Shown here one piece after another: positions 40,901-47,291 of a stretch of 64,000 nucleotides of DNA. The notes beneath the pieces are model-generated. The model was not told where the DNA came from, made no database searches, and saw nothing but the letters and a program-made list of their open reading frames with translations. The position numbers and the translations under genes were made by a program. The DNA comes from Diadema setosum. Its lineage: Eukaryota; Echinodermata; Echinoidea; Diadematoida; Diadematidae. Numbering within the stretch: position 1 is the first letter of the stretch; each line of letters opens with the position of its first letter. The stretch is taken from contig CM067066.1 in assembly GCA_033980235.1 (NCBI GenBank), positions 37,136,277 through 37,200,276 of the forward strand. Direction: 5' to 3'.

Positions 40901-43900
40901 GGTTGTTTTTATCCCTAACTCACATTGTAGAACTATTTTGAAGCACTACAGCTGGGTTTTTGTTTTATCTGCAAATGGTAAATTATGCCTTTAAGGGTGA
41001 AGACCTGAATTCCAAATTACACATTTTATTTCCCTCTGTTTTATATTCCTATTCCTATACACATTCAGGAGTTTATAACAACTCTGAAGAAAGCAAAATA
41101 TCCACCATATTTGAAAAAAAAAAAAATGGAGTCCCTAAACCAAACAGCATTAGATTGAACATTCTCCATTTGTACTAATCACAGCAACATTCTTTAAAAC
41201 ACTTACTTGGTGCTTCTGGATTTTGAATTTTTGTTGTGGCTCCATTCATGATAATAACACATTTTGCCCCTCTGTCTTTTTCCCTGTGATCAATGGATGA
41301 GAAACAACAACAACAGCTGAATAATTACACATTGAAACTGTGAATACTTTCAAATATTGTGCCACTGTCACATGAATATCATATTCTTCTATGATCTCGC
41401 CATTACAATATACATCATCCCTACTTTGTCTTTCAAGTACTTTCACTTCCTGACCCTGAAACATTGCTTTGGGCGACTCGTTGTGCAATTAGCATGAAAA
41501 GCAACCAATAAAGAGATTAGCTACAAAAAAATACTTGCATTGGATTTTGAACACATTTGGTAAAATAGCTAGATGCAAATACCTGAATGTATGTATACTT
41601 ATAAATTTCCACTATTAAGTGGGCAAAATACAGAGATTGATTTGGAATTCTAAAGATTAAACAAATAATGCTTTTCAATGCTCAGAAACCAAAATGAATT
41701 AAATACTCAGCAACCAAAATGAATTAAATTTAAAACTTGGGGTACTGGAACAAATTGAATGCTGTACGAATGTCAAGATTTAATCTTACCTTGAGTTGAA
41801 TGGCCTCACCCTCACTGCCACTTTGACTCTGAATGATGAAGAAAAGAATACAGAAAAGGATCATGAACATGTGAAAAAAAAAATGATTCTGAAAGCCAGA
41901 GACTGAACAGAAATTAAGTTCTTTCTGTCATAAGGAAAGTTGTTGTGTCCACATGAGTTTAACACAATTGACAAATCTCTCAACTGTCATATTCATACTT
42001 GCATTCCATTTTCTGTAAGTCTAGTCACTCTGGACTGACTAAACATGACATTACATTGAAAAAAGAATAAGGAAAAACAGTAGAGATATATTGCATAATG
42101 TGTGGCTCTTTCATCTACACTTGAATGTAATCAGTGTTTCTTAGATATCTGAACTCACTTATGAAATGTGTGAAATATCACTTTCTCTCCTAAATTCTTT
42201 ACTAAAGTGCTATGACCATATTGCATAAAATGATTTGTAACACATTTAACTGCATCTCTCCTCAGCTGGCAAATAGCTTTTGGCAGGGAGAGCTAGTTGA
42301 GTACACCATACTGTAAAAGTGGATATTTTTGTGTATTTTTCCGCACTCTCACGAGCAAAATGAATTTATCATGTTTTTGATTCTGCAGAATCAAGACATT
42401 TATAGAATGATACCTATAACAAGCCAAAATATTCATGTGGTTTTCTATTTCCTGGTTGCACAAAATGCGTTAAAATGTCCACTTTTACAGTAATGTACAC
42501 TTTTACAGTAATGTACACATTTGAAGAGGATATCAATCAAAAGTGTACATGAGTTAAAAGTATCTGAGATTATCAGATAAGATAAGAGAAATGAAAGACT
42601 TGTGACCACTTAAATGTCAGAGACCAAAAAACATCTCAAGTCATGGCCATTCTAAAACACACACACACACACACACAAACAAACAAACAAACAAAAAACC
42701 AACAGAAGATGTAGGCACACTACTGACAGAGCCAAATCACTGCCTTCTAGGTTTTCATTGCAATGCAGCAGATAAGATGGATGTGTGTCTGTGGTATACT
42801 ATAATGTCCCTTTAAATACAAGAGCAGTCTTGTATTGATATTGCAGTATTGATAGCACAGTGTACAATGGTAATGCCTGTTGTAAAAACTCCCAGTGATT
42901 ATTCTGTTGTGTTGGGCATGAACAGAGTATTTCATATTATTTGTGGACTTAATGACACACTAATAATGGTGTGCTTGTGAGGGCATTTGATGTAAATTTG
43001 AGAACAAGCTATGTGTGTGTGTCTAATGTAAAATAGACCAGGATGTGTGGGTATTTGTTTGGACAGCATACATTCAGAATTTAAAGGTAGAAACCTGCAC
43101 CCAAATCAGGTGTGATGCTTCACTGGGCAGGGAATGCTCTGCAAAACACTGTGCCTAATGCACTGTTGCCATCTTGATTTCCAGTACTCTAATGTGTACA
43201 AAATATGTAGATGTATATATCCTAAATGATTCCTACCCAAATAAAAATGAACCTACATTGTGGGGTGAATCTGGTAAAAAAATTGGTTATGAACTTCTTG
43301 GTGTATATTTATAAGCAACTGAGAACGTATATTAAATTGAATATCACAATACTGTTTTTTACAGTTTTAAGTGGAATTCATGTTTCTATTCAGTAAATAG
43401 TTAAATCAAAGCAGTAAAATGGTTTAAAATGCCACTCAAAATTTTGATCTTCTATAAGTTCTAAGTTCAAGAAAATATGTAAAGTAAGATATAAAGATTA
43501 AAGGTCATCACTTTGTCTATGACATGGACACTGAAATTACACATATTTTCAGAGTGTACTAACTATGTTGATGTGTAGATTTAGAGCAAGGGTGGGGGCA
43601 TGACAAATTTGGAATATTAGTGAAAGAAAAAAAATCATATAGCTACAATGGAAAAAAAACTTTTCAAAAATATTCCTAAATTATTTTAAAATTAGACTTA
43701 TTAGATAAACATTTCACATTTCATTTTTTTTTTTCAAATACTTATCTCACTTCCAGAGGTGGAAAAAAGAACTTGCAATAATTGGATTTTTAATTATCAT
43801 CACTCCAATTTTTGTTTTTCTTAGTGACTGAAAATATGGAAATAGAAAAAGGAACATCCACCTTCCAGGGAGTCAGTGATAGTCCCATAATTATAAACAA

Positions 43901-45667
43901 TAGATTTGATACATATTAATTGGCCATCGCATAGAAACAAAATAGATCTGGTAGTACAGTAAAGCATCATCAGCATCACATTTTGAAAAGTGGGGGCCCA
44001 CTTATAGGTTTCATGAGCTCACAAAAAAAAGTCTTTAGGGCAAAAAAAAAAAAGCCTTACATTTCAATGTTTCTATTTCTTTCTAGTGTCACTTCTGAAC
44101 TTCCGCGGAAAAAAATAGTGGGGACCAAAGTGGTTACACCTTTATGTATTCCTTTGTATGGTGCAAAAAAAGTGTGTGTGTTGGGGGGGGGGGGGGGGCG
44201 AGCCCCACCCCAGTTCCACCAGCCATGGAGAGTATGTAGTAGAAGTGGTGTTCGGTGAATAACATTAAGAATAAGAAGTACACAACTGCTGGTTCCAATT
44301 AAATGCAACATCATTTCATATGAAACTAAACATGCTAAAAGGAAGCCTAGCACTGAAATATAAGAAATTTTGTGAATTTATAGTATACCAGTCTCGTCTC
44401 GCCTACCGGCTATAAAATAATAGATCATCTTGTGGTATAGTAGATCTACTTCGCTTCACCATGGACGGTATGTATGCGCGTGTGACGCCCCGGCCTAGAC
44501 ATGATGATTGATAATGATTAGATTTAGCGCTTCAGCTTAAAATAGTACAGTATTCATTGCATAATCGGGACAGGTTGGGAGTAGCAAACACGGCCCCTTT
44601 AAGCGGGGTGCCCGATTTCGCGATGAGCACTCGCCATACACTAACGGCATACGACATGTACATTATGTAGTGCACACACACACACACACACACACATGCA
44701 TACTGACGTACTGTACATGTACATGAATACACAACCACGCTACCCCTCGGCGCGACCCTCTAGCTGTCCCTGCATTCTCGCAATGATGTAGAGTAATCCA
44801 ACTGGGTTCTTCTTCTGTCACCTCTCTTCGAACACAAAATATGTGGATTAAAAGCTAGCACTTTCTTAAACATTCGTAGAATTCTTGGACACGTAGGGCG
44901 TTCTGTATAAATACATATCCACAACCATGGGAAATGATTACCCAGAACTAATGTGGGAATGTCAATGAAAAGTCCTTCAATCATTCAATCATCACGGCTT
45001 TCAAGATTGTTTACTTGCCACGATCACTGCACTGTACATGTGCTGTAGCGATCTAGCTCGCCATATATACACATGTACAGAAAAGAGAAGGCGAGCAGCG
45101 AGCTGAAATGTACTGGATGGACGGAGGTCAAAACACACCAGTCCGAAGCTTGCTTTGTAAGTTTGATGTAAACGACAACTGATAGGGAATCTTTGAAATA
45201 TTGTTGTGGTATTTTGGTAGATTTTTTGTGTAAAATATCAACAAAATCAAAGATCACTTAAAGAAAAATTGTCCCGTTTATCAGAGGTCCCCGCCCAATT
45301 ATCCAGTGAAAATAATGTGCATTGGAAATGTTTCTGGGAAGCGTATGTCATTTAAGCGAGGTTCCCGATTATCAGATGCCCGATTATGCGATGAATACTG
45401 TAACGTTACCTAGTTAATTAATAAAGAACCAATGTACAGTCTGACAGTGAATCTAGTGGTCACTGGCCACAGCCATGGCAGTGTATGCATTTGCAAAATC
45501 AATGAAGACACAAACACGGGAATGATATCGAAAATTCAACGTTCTGTGTGGAGTTAGTACACAATAATATACCAAAGCGTTTATGACAATTTAGTGAGAT
45601 TCAGACGCAGCCTTAGTTACAGACGGGCATATAATGATAATACTTACGATTCCCCTCCACCCGACAT
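984..45667 (-). CDS. KIF28: KIF28-like kinesin-3 motor protein, 26 coding exons located
   Basis: Spliced gene encoding a microtubule plus-end motor of the kinesin-3 class. All 26 exons have GT-AG borders, and the exon lengths (20, 39, 77, 17, 23, 125, 79, 64, 187, 153, 98, 98, 230, 95, 206, 143, 144, 148, 88, 174, 126, 270, 150, 129, 60, 144 nt) join in one frame of 1029 codons. Seen: P-loop GQTGAGKS (residues 110-117), switch I NATSSRAH (223-230), switch II DLAGSE (259-264), the kinesin-3 block [20 protein letters not shown], neck coiled coil, FHA domain (about 455-575), KIF1-type C2-like segment (about 779-868) and coiled coil (869-918). No PH domain was found, which fits KIF28/KLP-6 rather than KIF1 or KIF16. 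Members of this group move membrane cargo, in some cases mitochondria. The family is secure; the KIF28 subtype is a judgement from the motor sequence. The 3' end is unresolved. Confidence 0.85.
1128..3799 (-). other. KIF28 intron 25
   Basis: About 2.7 kb of AT-rich intron with homopolymer and CT-rich tracts (about 1590-1630). It contains a short relic of the GCCTCCGGCACCACTTCGTGG repeat near 2670-2708. Nothing else was recognised. Confidence 0.7.
2669..2708 (+). repeat. 3'-end relic of the cctccggcaccacttcgtgg repeat family
   Basis: The segment aatgcctccggcaccacttc followed by gtggcagaggcataata matches the right end of the long repeat at 28618-29953. Only the terminal 40 or so bases are present, as a truncated copy or solo end. 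Confidence 0.7.
3800..3859 (-). CDS. KIF28: KIF28 exon 25, 60-nt tail exon (probable)
   Basis: Exactly 20 codons, encoding [20 protein letters not shown]. The acceptor cacgatcag follows a pyrimidine stretch, the donor is gtaagc, and the exon is phase 0 like both neighbours. Its base composition is richer in GC than the surrounding intron. No domain supports it, so it is called from splice signals, phase and composition. It could be an alternative exon. Confidence 0.6.
3860..7973 (-). other. KIF28 intron 24
   Basis: About 4.1 kb of AT-rich intron containing a (CA)n microsatellite at 6115-6151 and a GAAA-rich tract near 6566-6600. No open frame here has domain support and no clear transposon ends were seen. 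Confidence 0.7.
6115..6151. repeat. (CA)n microsatellite
   Basis: Near-perfect CA dinucleotide run of about 37 bases, ending cgcacac. Confidence 0.95.
7974..8102 (-). CDS. KIF28: KIF28 exon 24, tail helix
   Basis: 129-nt exon (43 codons, phase 0) covering residues 919-961, starting [20 protein letters not shown] and ending [11 protein letters not shown]. The acceptor is atcccag and the donor gtgaga. Codon use is GC-richer than in the flanking intron. No named domain. Confidence 0.88.
8664..8813 (-). CDS. KIF28: KIF28 exon 23, C-terminal coiled coil
   Basis: 150-nt exon (50 codons, phase 0) covering residues 869-918. [20 protein letters not shown] precedes a strongly charged helix, [21 protein letters not shown] coiled coil is likely. 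The acceptor is cccacag and the donor gtaggg. Confidence 0.9.
9487..9756 (-). CDS. KIF28: KIF28 exon 22, C2-like domain
   Basis: 270-nt exon (90 codons, phase 0) covering residues 779-868. [33 protein letters not shown] and [20 protein letters not shown] are the classic C2-like domain of KIF1-family proteins (membrane or cargo-adaptor region). The acceptor is ttgtcag and the donor gtaata. The frame stays open for 61 more codons into intron, but the gtaata donor and the loss of conservation argue the exon ends here. Confidence 0.93.
10184..10299. mobile_element. GGGCCCTG-type foldback MITE
   Basis: Short element whose two ends are imperfect inverted repeats: left ggggccctgctttatgaaga, right ending cgataaaatggggc. 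The inner arms attgattgta/tacaatcaat pair perfectly. It is related in its ends to the element at 14053-14180. It sits in KIF28 intron 21. Confidence 0.7.
10374..10499 (-). CDS. KIF28: KIF28 exon 21, C2-like domain start
   Basis: 126-nt exon (42 codons, phase 0) covering residues 737-778. It encodes [20 protein letters not shown] and an acidic [12 protein letters not shown] end. The G.L.V.V.P......G.......DP.ELLGK pattern marks the start of the kinesin-3 C2-like domain. The acceptor is ccatag and the donor gtgagt. Confidence 0.92.
10903..11076 (-). CDS. KIF28: KIF28 exon 20, stalk segment
   Basis: 174-nt exon (58 codons, phase 0) covering residues 679-736. It begins [20 protein letters not shown] and continues [20 protein letters not shown] and [14 protein letters not shown]. 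The DPFWEP and [13 protein letters not shown] motifs are hallmarks of KIF1/KIF13/KIF28-type kinesins. The acceptor is tgtgtag and the donor gtgggt. Confidence 0.95.
11780..11867 (-). CDS. KIF28: KIF28 exon 19, KIF1-type domain
   Basis: 88-nt exon covering residues 649-678, [20 protein letters not shown] followed by [10 protein letters not shown]. The pattern V.V.V..L..G..W.W...KF..R...M of the kinesin-3 stalk domain is clear. The acceptor is gaatag and the donor gtaaaa. The open frame also runs on upstream and downstream into AT-rich intron that is not coding. Confidence 0.9.
12512..12659 (-). CDS. KIF28: KIF28 exon 18, KIF1-type stalk
   Basis: 148-nt exon covering residues 600-649. [20 protein letters not shown] and [20 protein letters not shown] match the stalk of kinesin-3 proteins ([15 protein letters not shown] pattern). 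The acceptor is catacag and the donor gtaagt. Confidence 0.9.
13480..13623 (-). CDS. KIF28: KIF28 exon 17, FHA end and linker
   Basis: 144-nt exon covering residues 552-600. [11 protein letters not shown] is the last FHA strand of kinesin-3 proteins. It is followed by a linker ([20 protein letters not shown]) with the W/F pattern usual after the FHA domain. The acceptor is tcattag and the donor gtagag. Confidence 0.95.
13847..13989 (-). CDS. KIF28: KIF28 exon 16, FHA domain core
   Basis: 143-nt exon covering residues 504-552. [20 protein letters not shown] and [20 protein letters not shown] are followed by MFG. The pattern I..QHA....G...I.P....V.ING..L....L...DR...G is the FHA consensus. In kinesin-3 the FHA domain is a structural or regulatory module next to the motor. 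The acceptor is tcaacag and the donor gtaagt. Confidence 0.95.
14053..14180. mobile_element. GGGCCCTGTT-type foldback MITE
   Basis: 128-bp element with inverted ends GGGCCCTGTTGTATAAAA and TTTTATGTAACAGGGCCC. The inner arms also pair (cttaagtca / tgacttatg). It is in KIF28 intron 15. No coding capacity. Target duplication not clear. Confidence 0.8.
14495..14700 (-). CDS. KIF28: KIF28 exon 15, coiled coil into FHA domain
   Basis: 206-nt exon covering residues 436-504. [20 protein letters not shown] ends the helix. [20 protein letters not shown] and [20 protein letters not shown] form the first FHA strands, with NLNED and IGR at the expected places. The acceptor is gacattag and the donor gtaacc. 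Confidence 0.95.
15157..15251 (-). CDS. KIF28: KIF28 exon 14, coiled coil
   Basis: 95-nt exon encoding [20 protein letters not shown] and [12 protein letters not shown] (residues 404-435), a charged helix typical of the neck and CC1 region before the FHA domain of kinesin-3. The acceptor is cacgcag and the donor gtaagt. Confidence 0.9.
15931..16160 (-). CDS. KIF28: KIF28 exon 13, end of motor and neck
   Basis: 230-nt exon covering residues 327-404. [20 protein letters not shown] and [18 protein letters not shown] close the motor domain; [17 protein letters not shown] is the neck coiled coil. The pattern is diagnostic of kinesin-3. The acceptor is atcgacag and the donor gtatgt. A Gly/Pro/Met-rich linker follows the coil. 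Confidence 0.95.
16906..17003 (-). CDS. KIF28: KIF28 exon 12, motor domain
   Basis: 98-nt exon covering residues 295-327. It encodes [20 protein letters not shown] and [12 protein letters not shown], including the VPYRDSxLT microtubule-contact motif. The lysine run before VPYRD (loop 12, the K-loop) is only KKK, much shorter than the KIF1A K-loop. The acceptor is tttgtag and the donor gtagga. Confidence 0.95.
17608..17705 (-). CDS. KIF28: KIF28 exon 11, switch II helix
   Basis: 98-nt exon covering residues 262-294. [18 protein letters not shown] is followed by [15 protein letters not shown], the switch II loop and microtubule-binding helix alpha-4, essentially canonical for kinesin-3. The acceptor is atttgcag and the donor gtgagt. 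It ends in phase 0. Confidence 0.95.
17769..17980. repeat. (TTA)n / (ATC) compound microsatellite
   Basis: About 210 bases of ATT/TTA trinucleotides with interspersed ATC units, in KIF28 intron 10. The apparent open frames over it (poly-Ile or poly-Leu) are products of the repeat. Confidence 0.98.
18622..18774 (-). CDS. KIF28: KIF28 exon 10, switch I to switch II
   Basis: 153-nt exon covering residues 211-262. It contains [20 protein letters not shown] (switch I) and INLVDLAG (start of switch II). The usual NxxSSRSH reads NATSSRAH, with Ala in place of the second-to-last Ser. The acceptor is tgttcag and the donor gtgagc. Confidence 0.95.
18815..19342 (+). repeat. GACCTTTGACC / CACTTCGTGG repeat, diverged copy
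   Basis: Units beginning ttgaccttttgacc alternate with about 120-150 bases of conserved filler. The copy ends in a gacagacagac tract and ctctggtgacacttcgtggt, the same order as the full copy at 28618-29953. It is diverged, and the left end is not defined. Confidence 0.75.
21273..21478. mobile_element. TTAA-flanked MITE (Kolobok- or piggyBac-like)
   Basis: 206-bp non-coding element with long inverted repeats beginning AGGACAAGTTCACCTTC, flanked on both sides by TTAA (21269-21272 and 21479-21482). The internal arms (caaactttcactgatgtgtt and its complement) also pair. TTAA target duplication is known for piggyBac and Kolobok elements; which applies is not decided here. Confidence 0.88.
21655..21841 (-). 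CDS. KIF28: KIF28 exon 9, motor domain ([12 protein letters not shown])
   Basis: 187-nt exon covering residues 149-211. It contains [14 protein letters not shown], the universal kinesin strand-helix, and [20 protein letters not shown], the beta hairpin before the switch I helix. The acceptor is ccacacag and the donor gtgaga. The 62 full codons join exon 10 with a shared Gly. Confidence 0.95.
22306..22389. repeat. (TA)n microsatellite
   Basis: Uninterrupted TA run of about 84 bases, self-complementary and able to extrude as a cruciform. Confidence 0.98.
24175..24567. mobile_element. CAGGGGCGGATC foldback element, copy 1
   Basis: About 390-bp non-coding element with ends CAGGGGCGGATCTAG and CTAGATCCGCTTCTG, and G- or C-rich sub-ends that pair. 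Flanks show aatac on both sides, a possible 5-bp target duplication. The interior has GAGCGAGCGGAGCGAGCGAG and poly-G/T tracts. The same family occurs at 47128-47291 and 49796-49890. Confidence 0.75.
25470..25546. repeat. Fragment related to the TTAA MITE interior
   Basis: The stretch containing ttaaaaattcatgacttttg and tgatgtgctctactaat resembles the centre of the element at 21273-21478. The terminal repeats are missing, so this is a truncated copy. Confidence 0.5.
25901..25951. repeat. (GATA)n microsatellite
   Basis: About 50 bases of perfect tagatagata tetranucleotide repeats in KIF28 intron 8. Confidence 0.95.
26223..26286 (-). CDS. KIF28: KIF28 exon 8, motor domain
   Basis: 64-nt exon encoding [20 protein letters not shown] and AT (residues 127-148), the helix following the P-loop strand. 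GIVP is near-universal in kinesins. The acceptor is cttccag and the donor gtgagt. It ends in phase 0. Confidence 0.9.
26287..28023 (-). other. KIF28 introns 7 and 6
   Basis: AT-rich introns flanking exon 7 (the exon itself is 26867-26945). No repeat ends, RNA gene or additional exon recognised. Confidence 0.6.
26867..26945 (-). CDS. KIF28: KIF28 exon 7, P-loop
   Basis: 79-nt exon encoding [20 protein letters not shown] followed by VGYGQN. It holds the Walker A P-loop GQTGAGKS that binds ATP phosphates. The acceptor is tccag and the donor gtaagc. The VGYG.NKGIVP continuation into exon 8 is typical of KIF16/KIF28-type motors. Confidence 0.95.
28024..28148 (-). CDS. KIF28: KIF28 exon 6, motor domain
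   Basis: 125-nt exon covering residues 59-101, from SHDGFTEDD through [27 protein letters not shown] after the FDYSYW motif, and the long insert before the YASQ helix, resemble KIF28 and KIF16 more than KIF1A. The acceptor is gtgaag and the donor gtgggt. It is separated from exon 5 by the largest intron of the gene, about 9 kb. Confidence 0.9.
28618..29953 (+). repeat. Full-length GACCTTTGACC / CACTTCGTGG repeat
   Basis: About 1.3 kb, non-coding. The ends are short inverted repeats: tatgcctccgcca near 28650 and tggcggaggcata near 29940. The interior holds several units headed by gaccttttgacctttgacct; two are spaced 152 bases apart (tcttcaggcattcaatagat at 29491 and 29643). It ends with an ACGG/AAGG tetranucleotide tract (29838-29906). 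Partial copies lie at 2669 and 18815. The same kind of repeat is common in marine invertebrates; the class is not known to me. Confidence 0.8.
29838..29906. repeat. (ACGG)n tract inside the repeat
   Basis: Degenerate ACGG/AAGG tetranucleotide run. Open frames across it (VRPSFRPS on the minus strand) are repeat artefacts. Confidence 0.95.
33380..34584. mobile_element. 1205-bp inverted-repeat element, AGTTACGTTCAGA family, copy 1
   Basis: The ends AGTTACGTTCAGATGACAAG and CTTGTCATCTGAACGTAACT are perfect inverted repeats, flanked by AAG on both sides (33377-33379 and 34585-34587). Subterminal palindromic motifs of the form TAACCTcgAGGTTA are repeated at both ends. No open frame with a recognisable transposase. 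A short relative with the same ends and a 3-bp duplication is at 57431-57738. Confidence 0.88.
36691..36844. mobile_element. TA-flanked pogo/Tigger-like MITE
   Basis: 154-bp element with ends CAGTCAAACCTGTCTATAGT and the inverted match GCTAAGACAGGTTAGACTG, each flanked by TA. A poly-G run lies in the middle. CAGT-type ends with TA duplications are typical of pogo-group Tc1/mariner elements. Confidence 0.8.
37189..37211 (-). CDS. KIF28: KIF28 exon 5, 23-nt microexon (FTFDYSYW)
   Basis: The exon encodes the highly conserved kinesin-3 motif FTFDYSYW (residues 52-59). The acceptor is tgaaacag and the donor gtaagt. It is too short to stand out as an open frame but is unmistakable from the motif. 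Confidence 0.9.
37838..37854 (-). CDS. KIF28: KIF28 exon 4, 17-nt microexon
   Basis: Microexon encoding KDEPKS (using the A from exon 3), with acceptor gcgaacag and donor gtaagt. It is required to keep the frame between exon 3 (phase 1) and exon 5 (FTFDYSYW), and other kinesins have a similarly short variable linker here. Confidence 0.8.
38190..38453. mobile_element. hAT-like MITE with 8-bp target duplication
   Basis: 264-bp non-coding element flanked by AAGTAAAC on both sides (38182-38189 and 38454-38461). The terminal inverted repeats are about 26 bp and imperfect, ending in GACTGACACCC / GGGTGTCGGTC. The interior repeats the motif cccacgagaccgacac and its complement several times. An 8-bp duplication is the hAT signature. 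Confidence 0.85.
38851..39916 (+). repeat. 1.07-kb repeat with 320-bp tandem units
   Basis: Begins aacaagagacccacgggtct and ends ggctcaggtgagctaa; agcgctcacctgag near the left pairs with ctcaggtgagcta at the right. Inside, a unit of 320 bases (aacttgaaactacagtcat at 39241 and again at 39561) is present about two to three times. Each unit contains a C/G-rich tggggcatggtgcccatttt block. A (ACG)n-like tract (39813-39870) precedes the right end. Non-coding. Confidence 0.82.
41207..41283 (-). CDS. KIF28: KIF28 exon 3, motor domain
   Basis: 77-nt exon encoding the segment from [10 protein letters not shown] to QNPEAP (residues 20-46). The CVIIMNG.TTKIQNP pattern is the kinesin-3 second strand. The acceptor is atcacag and the donor gtaagt. 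It ends in phase 1, which fits the 17-nt exon 4. Confidence 0.9.
41790..41828 (-). CDS. KIF28: KIF28 exon 2, first motor strand
   Basis: 39-nt exon encoding [12 protein letters not shown], the first beta strand of the kinesin motor, which contributes RxRP to nucleotide binding. The acceptor is cattcag and the donor gtaag. Its phase fits exon 1 (TC+A gives Ser) and exon 3 (AG+G gives Arg). Confidence 0.9.
42311..42490. mobile_element. TA-flanked mariner-like MITE (CTGTAAAAGTGGA ends)
   Basis: 180-bp element with inverted ends CTGTAAAAGTGGA and TCCACTTTTACAG, flanked by TA on both sides. The right end is followed by a second copy of acttttacagtaatgtac, a local duplication of the terminus. Non-coding. 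Confidence 0.85.
44548..45400. mobile_element. 853-bp pogo/Tigger-like element
   Basis: The ends CAGTATTCATTGCATAATCG and the inverted match CGATTATGCGATGAATACTG are each flanked by TA. The pairing continues imperfectly for about 60 bases (cgggatg..cttaag-like blocks). No transposase open frame. It sits in KIF28 intron 1, close to the first exon. Confidence 0.85.
45648..45667 (-). CDS. KIF28: KIF28 exon 1 (start codon)
   Basis: The exon encodes MSGGGE plus two bases of a Ser codon, followed by the donor gtaagt. The start was chosen because the six codons lead in phase into exon 2, where the canonical KVAVRVRPF strand begins, and kinesin-3 motors normally have only a few residues before it. 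The ATG context (TCAAGATGT) is acceptable. A possible 5' UTR splice acceptor (ttaattag) lies about 50 bases upstream. Confidence 0.75.
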
Positions 45668-47127
45668 CTTGAGATGTGGTGGTTCCCCGGCAGCACTCCG
45701 GTGTCCCTCCTAATTAAATTGGCAAATACTATGTCTCTTCCCAGTCTATCCTACCCTTCTTTCTTAAATGACGGGTCACGGTCAGGATCTACACACTATG
45801 TCCTCATATTCCAGCAAATTTGCTTCCACTTGTCACATCAAGTTATGTTGTGAACCCGATCCAATGGGGAATACAGCAGACGTCAAGTGTAAGATAACCT
45901 CAATCCTGTTCACATTACATACACGTCGAAGTAACGTGCAGTGAAAACGTACTGCATGGTTCAGTGCTCCACGTTGAGCGTGTGCGCACCAAGGCAACTG
46001 GACAAATTGACGTAAGGCTGTCTTGCCTCGTCAAAAGACAGAGGGAAAGCCAACATGTTAAAGTTTCTACTACTTTCTTTACTTTGAGAATTCGTCTTGC
46101 AAAAAGAAAAAGAAAACTATTAATAAAAATTTAAAAGATCTGAATACTACATCTATTGTCAATAAGATAAAATCTGGAGTACAATGAATTATAAATTACA
46201 TCGGCCCCCTCTAAGAACAGATGGAATCTTCCAGACCGCAATACGGAACCGGTAGCGGACAAAGGAGAACAGGTGAATTCCTTTCAGCTTCAAACGTGAC
46301 AGCACTCATCACAAGCAAGCTCAATGAACTCTTACGTAATTTGTTGTAGGCAACCATACAACTTTTTGACGTCTTCTTCCGAGATGAGCGCGTGTACGTA
46401 ATGTGCGTGTTGGCGTGTATAAGCGTGCATCAATTTTAGAAGCAAGAGTTTTGATTTGTGGACTTTGCTAATTATTCATTCATAGCCCGTAAGTCAAAAA
46501 AAAAAAAAAAAAAAAAAAAAACACCCAAAGATGGTTCAAGAGCTGGAGTTCCAACTGGCTACAAATTACAAACAGGTGTCATTGTGATATGGATGCACAA
46601 AAAACAACCAAAAAAAAAAAAAAAATCCCCAGGTGCATTTGTGCTCTTTCATGTTCGGTGTTTAAAGCAACGCTCTTTCTGAGCAATCTGAAGATTTATT
46701 TTGAACTCTGATAGTGATATGATATCGAGTATATTTTGCTTTTTTATCCATTAGATAAAACGATAAATTTCCCCTAATGATAAATCATTTAAAATAAAAG
46801 TCTAATGTAATAGAGGGAGGCAAATTGAAGAAACTCACACCTGAAAAGTCAATCCCCTCCAGAAATGTCTGCAAAAATGTAAGTCGGACCTGCGTGTGAA
46901 AATAATCAAACTGCAGTTTGGAAAGCTCATTTTATCACTTTCTGCCTAATTCCAACAATTAAAGCTGAAATGCTATTATCTTTGAGCATAGTTCTTCAAA
47001 AATGAATATGTCAGATTAGTACCCAGACATCTCCAGTCATTCTTTTTTTTTTTTAGTGTCATCGATAGGTCTATTTGCACAATTTCTATTCGCGTACCTC
47101 TGTGTCTTCATATAGCTCATCCTTCGC
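45668..47127. other. 5' flank of KIF28 and intergenic start
   Basis: Contains the KIF28 5' UTR and presumably its promoter; no TATA box or start site can be placed. A possible 5' UTR splice acceptor (ttaattag on the minus strand) is at about 45712-45719. Poly-A tracts occur at about 46495-46520 and 46610-46625. No gene recognised. Confidence 0.5.
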
Positions 47128-47291
47128 AGGGGTGGATCCAGGAATTCCGTCAAGGGGAGGCGCCTTTACAAAATTGAAGGGGCGCATGCGCCCCCCCCCC
47201 CAATCTTTTTTTAATTATTTCTTTTGTTTTAACAAAAAAATAAAGAGGGCCGGGGCGCGCACCCGGTGCACCCCCTCTGGATCCGCCACTG
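47128..47291. mobile_element. CAGGGGTGGATCC foldback element, copy 2
   Basis: About 164 bp with ends CAGGGGTGGATCCAG and CTGGATCCGCCACTG as inverted repeats, with G-rich and C-rich sub-ends and a poly-C/poly-T centre. Same family as 24175-24567. Target duplication not seen. Confidence 0.8.

Larger units (their letters stand above)
37212..41206 (-). other. KIF28 introns 4 and 3
   Basis: Flanks the 17-nt exon 4 (37838-37854). Intron 3 holds the hAT-like MITE (38190-38453) and a 1-kb tandemly organised repeat (38851-39916). A GA-rich tract lies at about 37880-37940. Remaining sequence is AT-rich, nothing recognised. Confidence 0.7.
41829..45647 (-). other. KIF28 intron 1
   Basis: About 3.8 kb. 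It contains a mariner-like MITE (42311-42490) and a pogo-like element (44548-45400) that ends 247 bases from exon 1. Otherwise AT-rich with poly-A, poly-G and CA tracts (CA run near 44672-44695). Confidence 0.7.
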
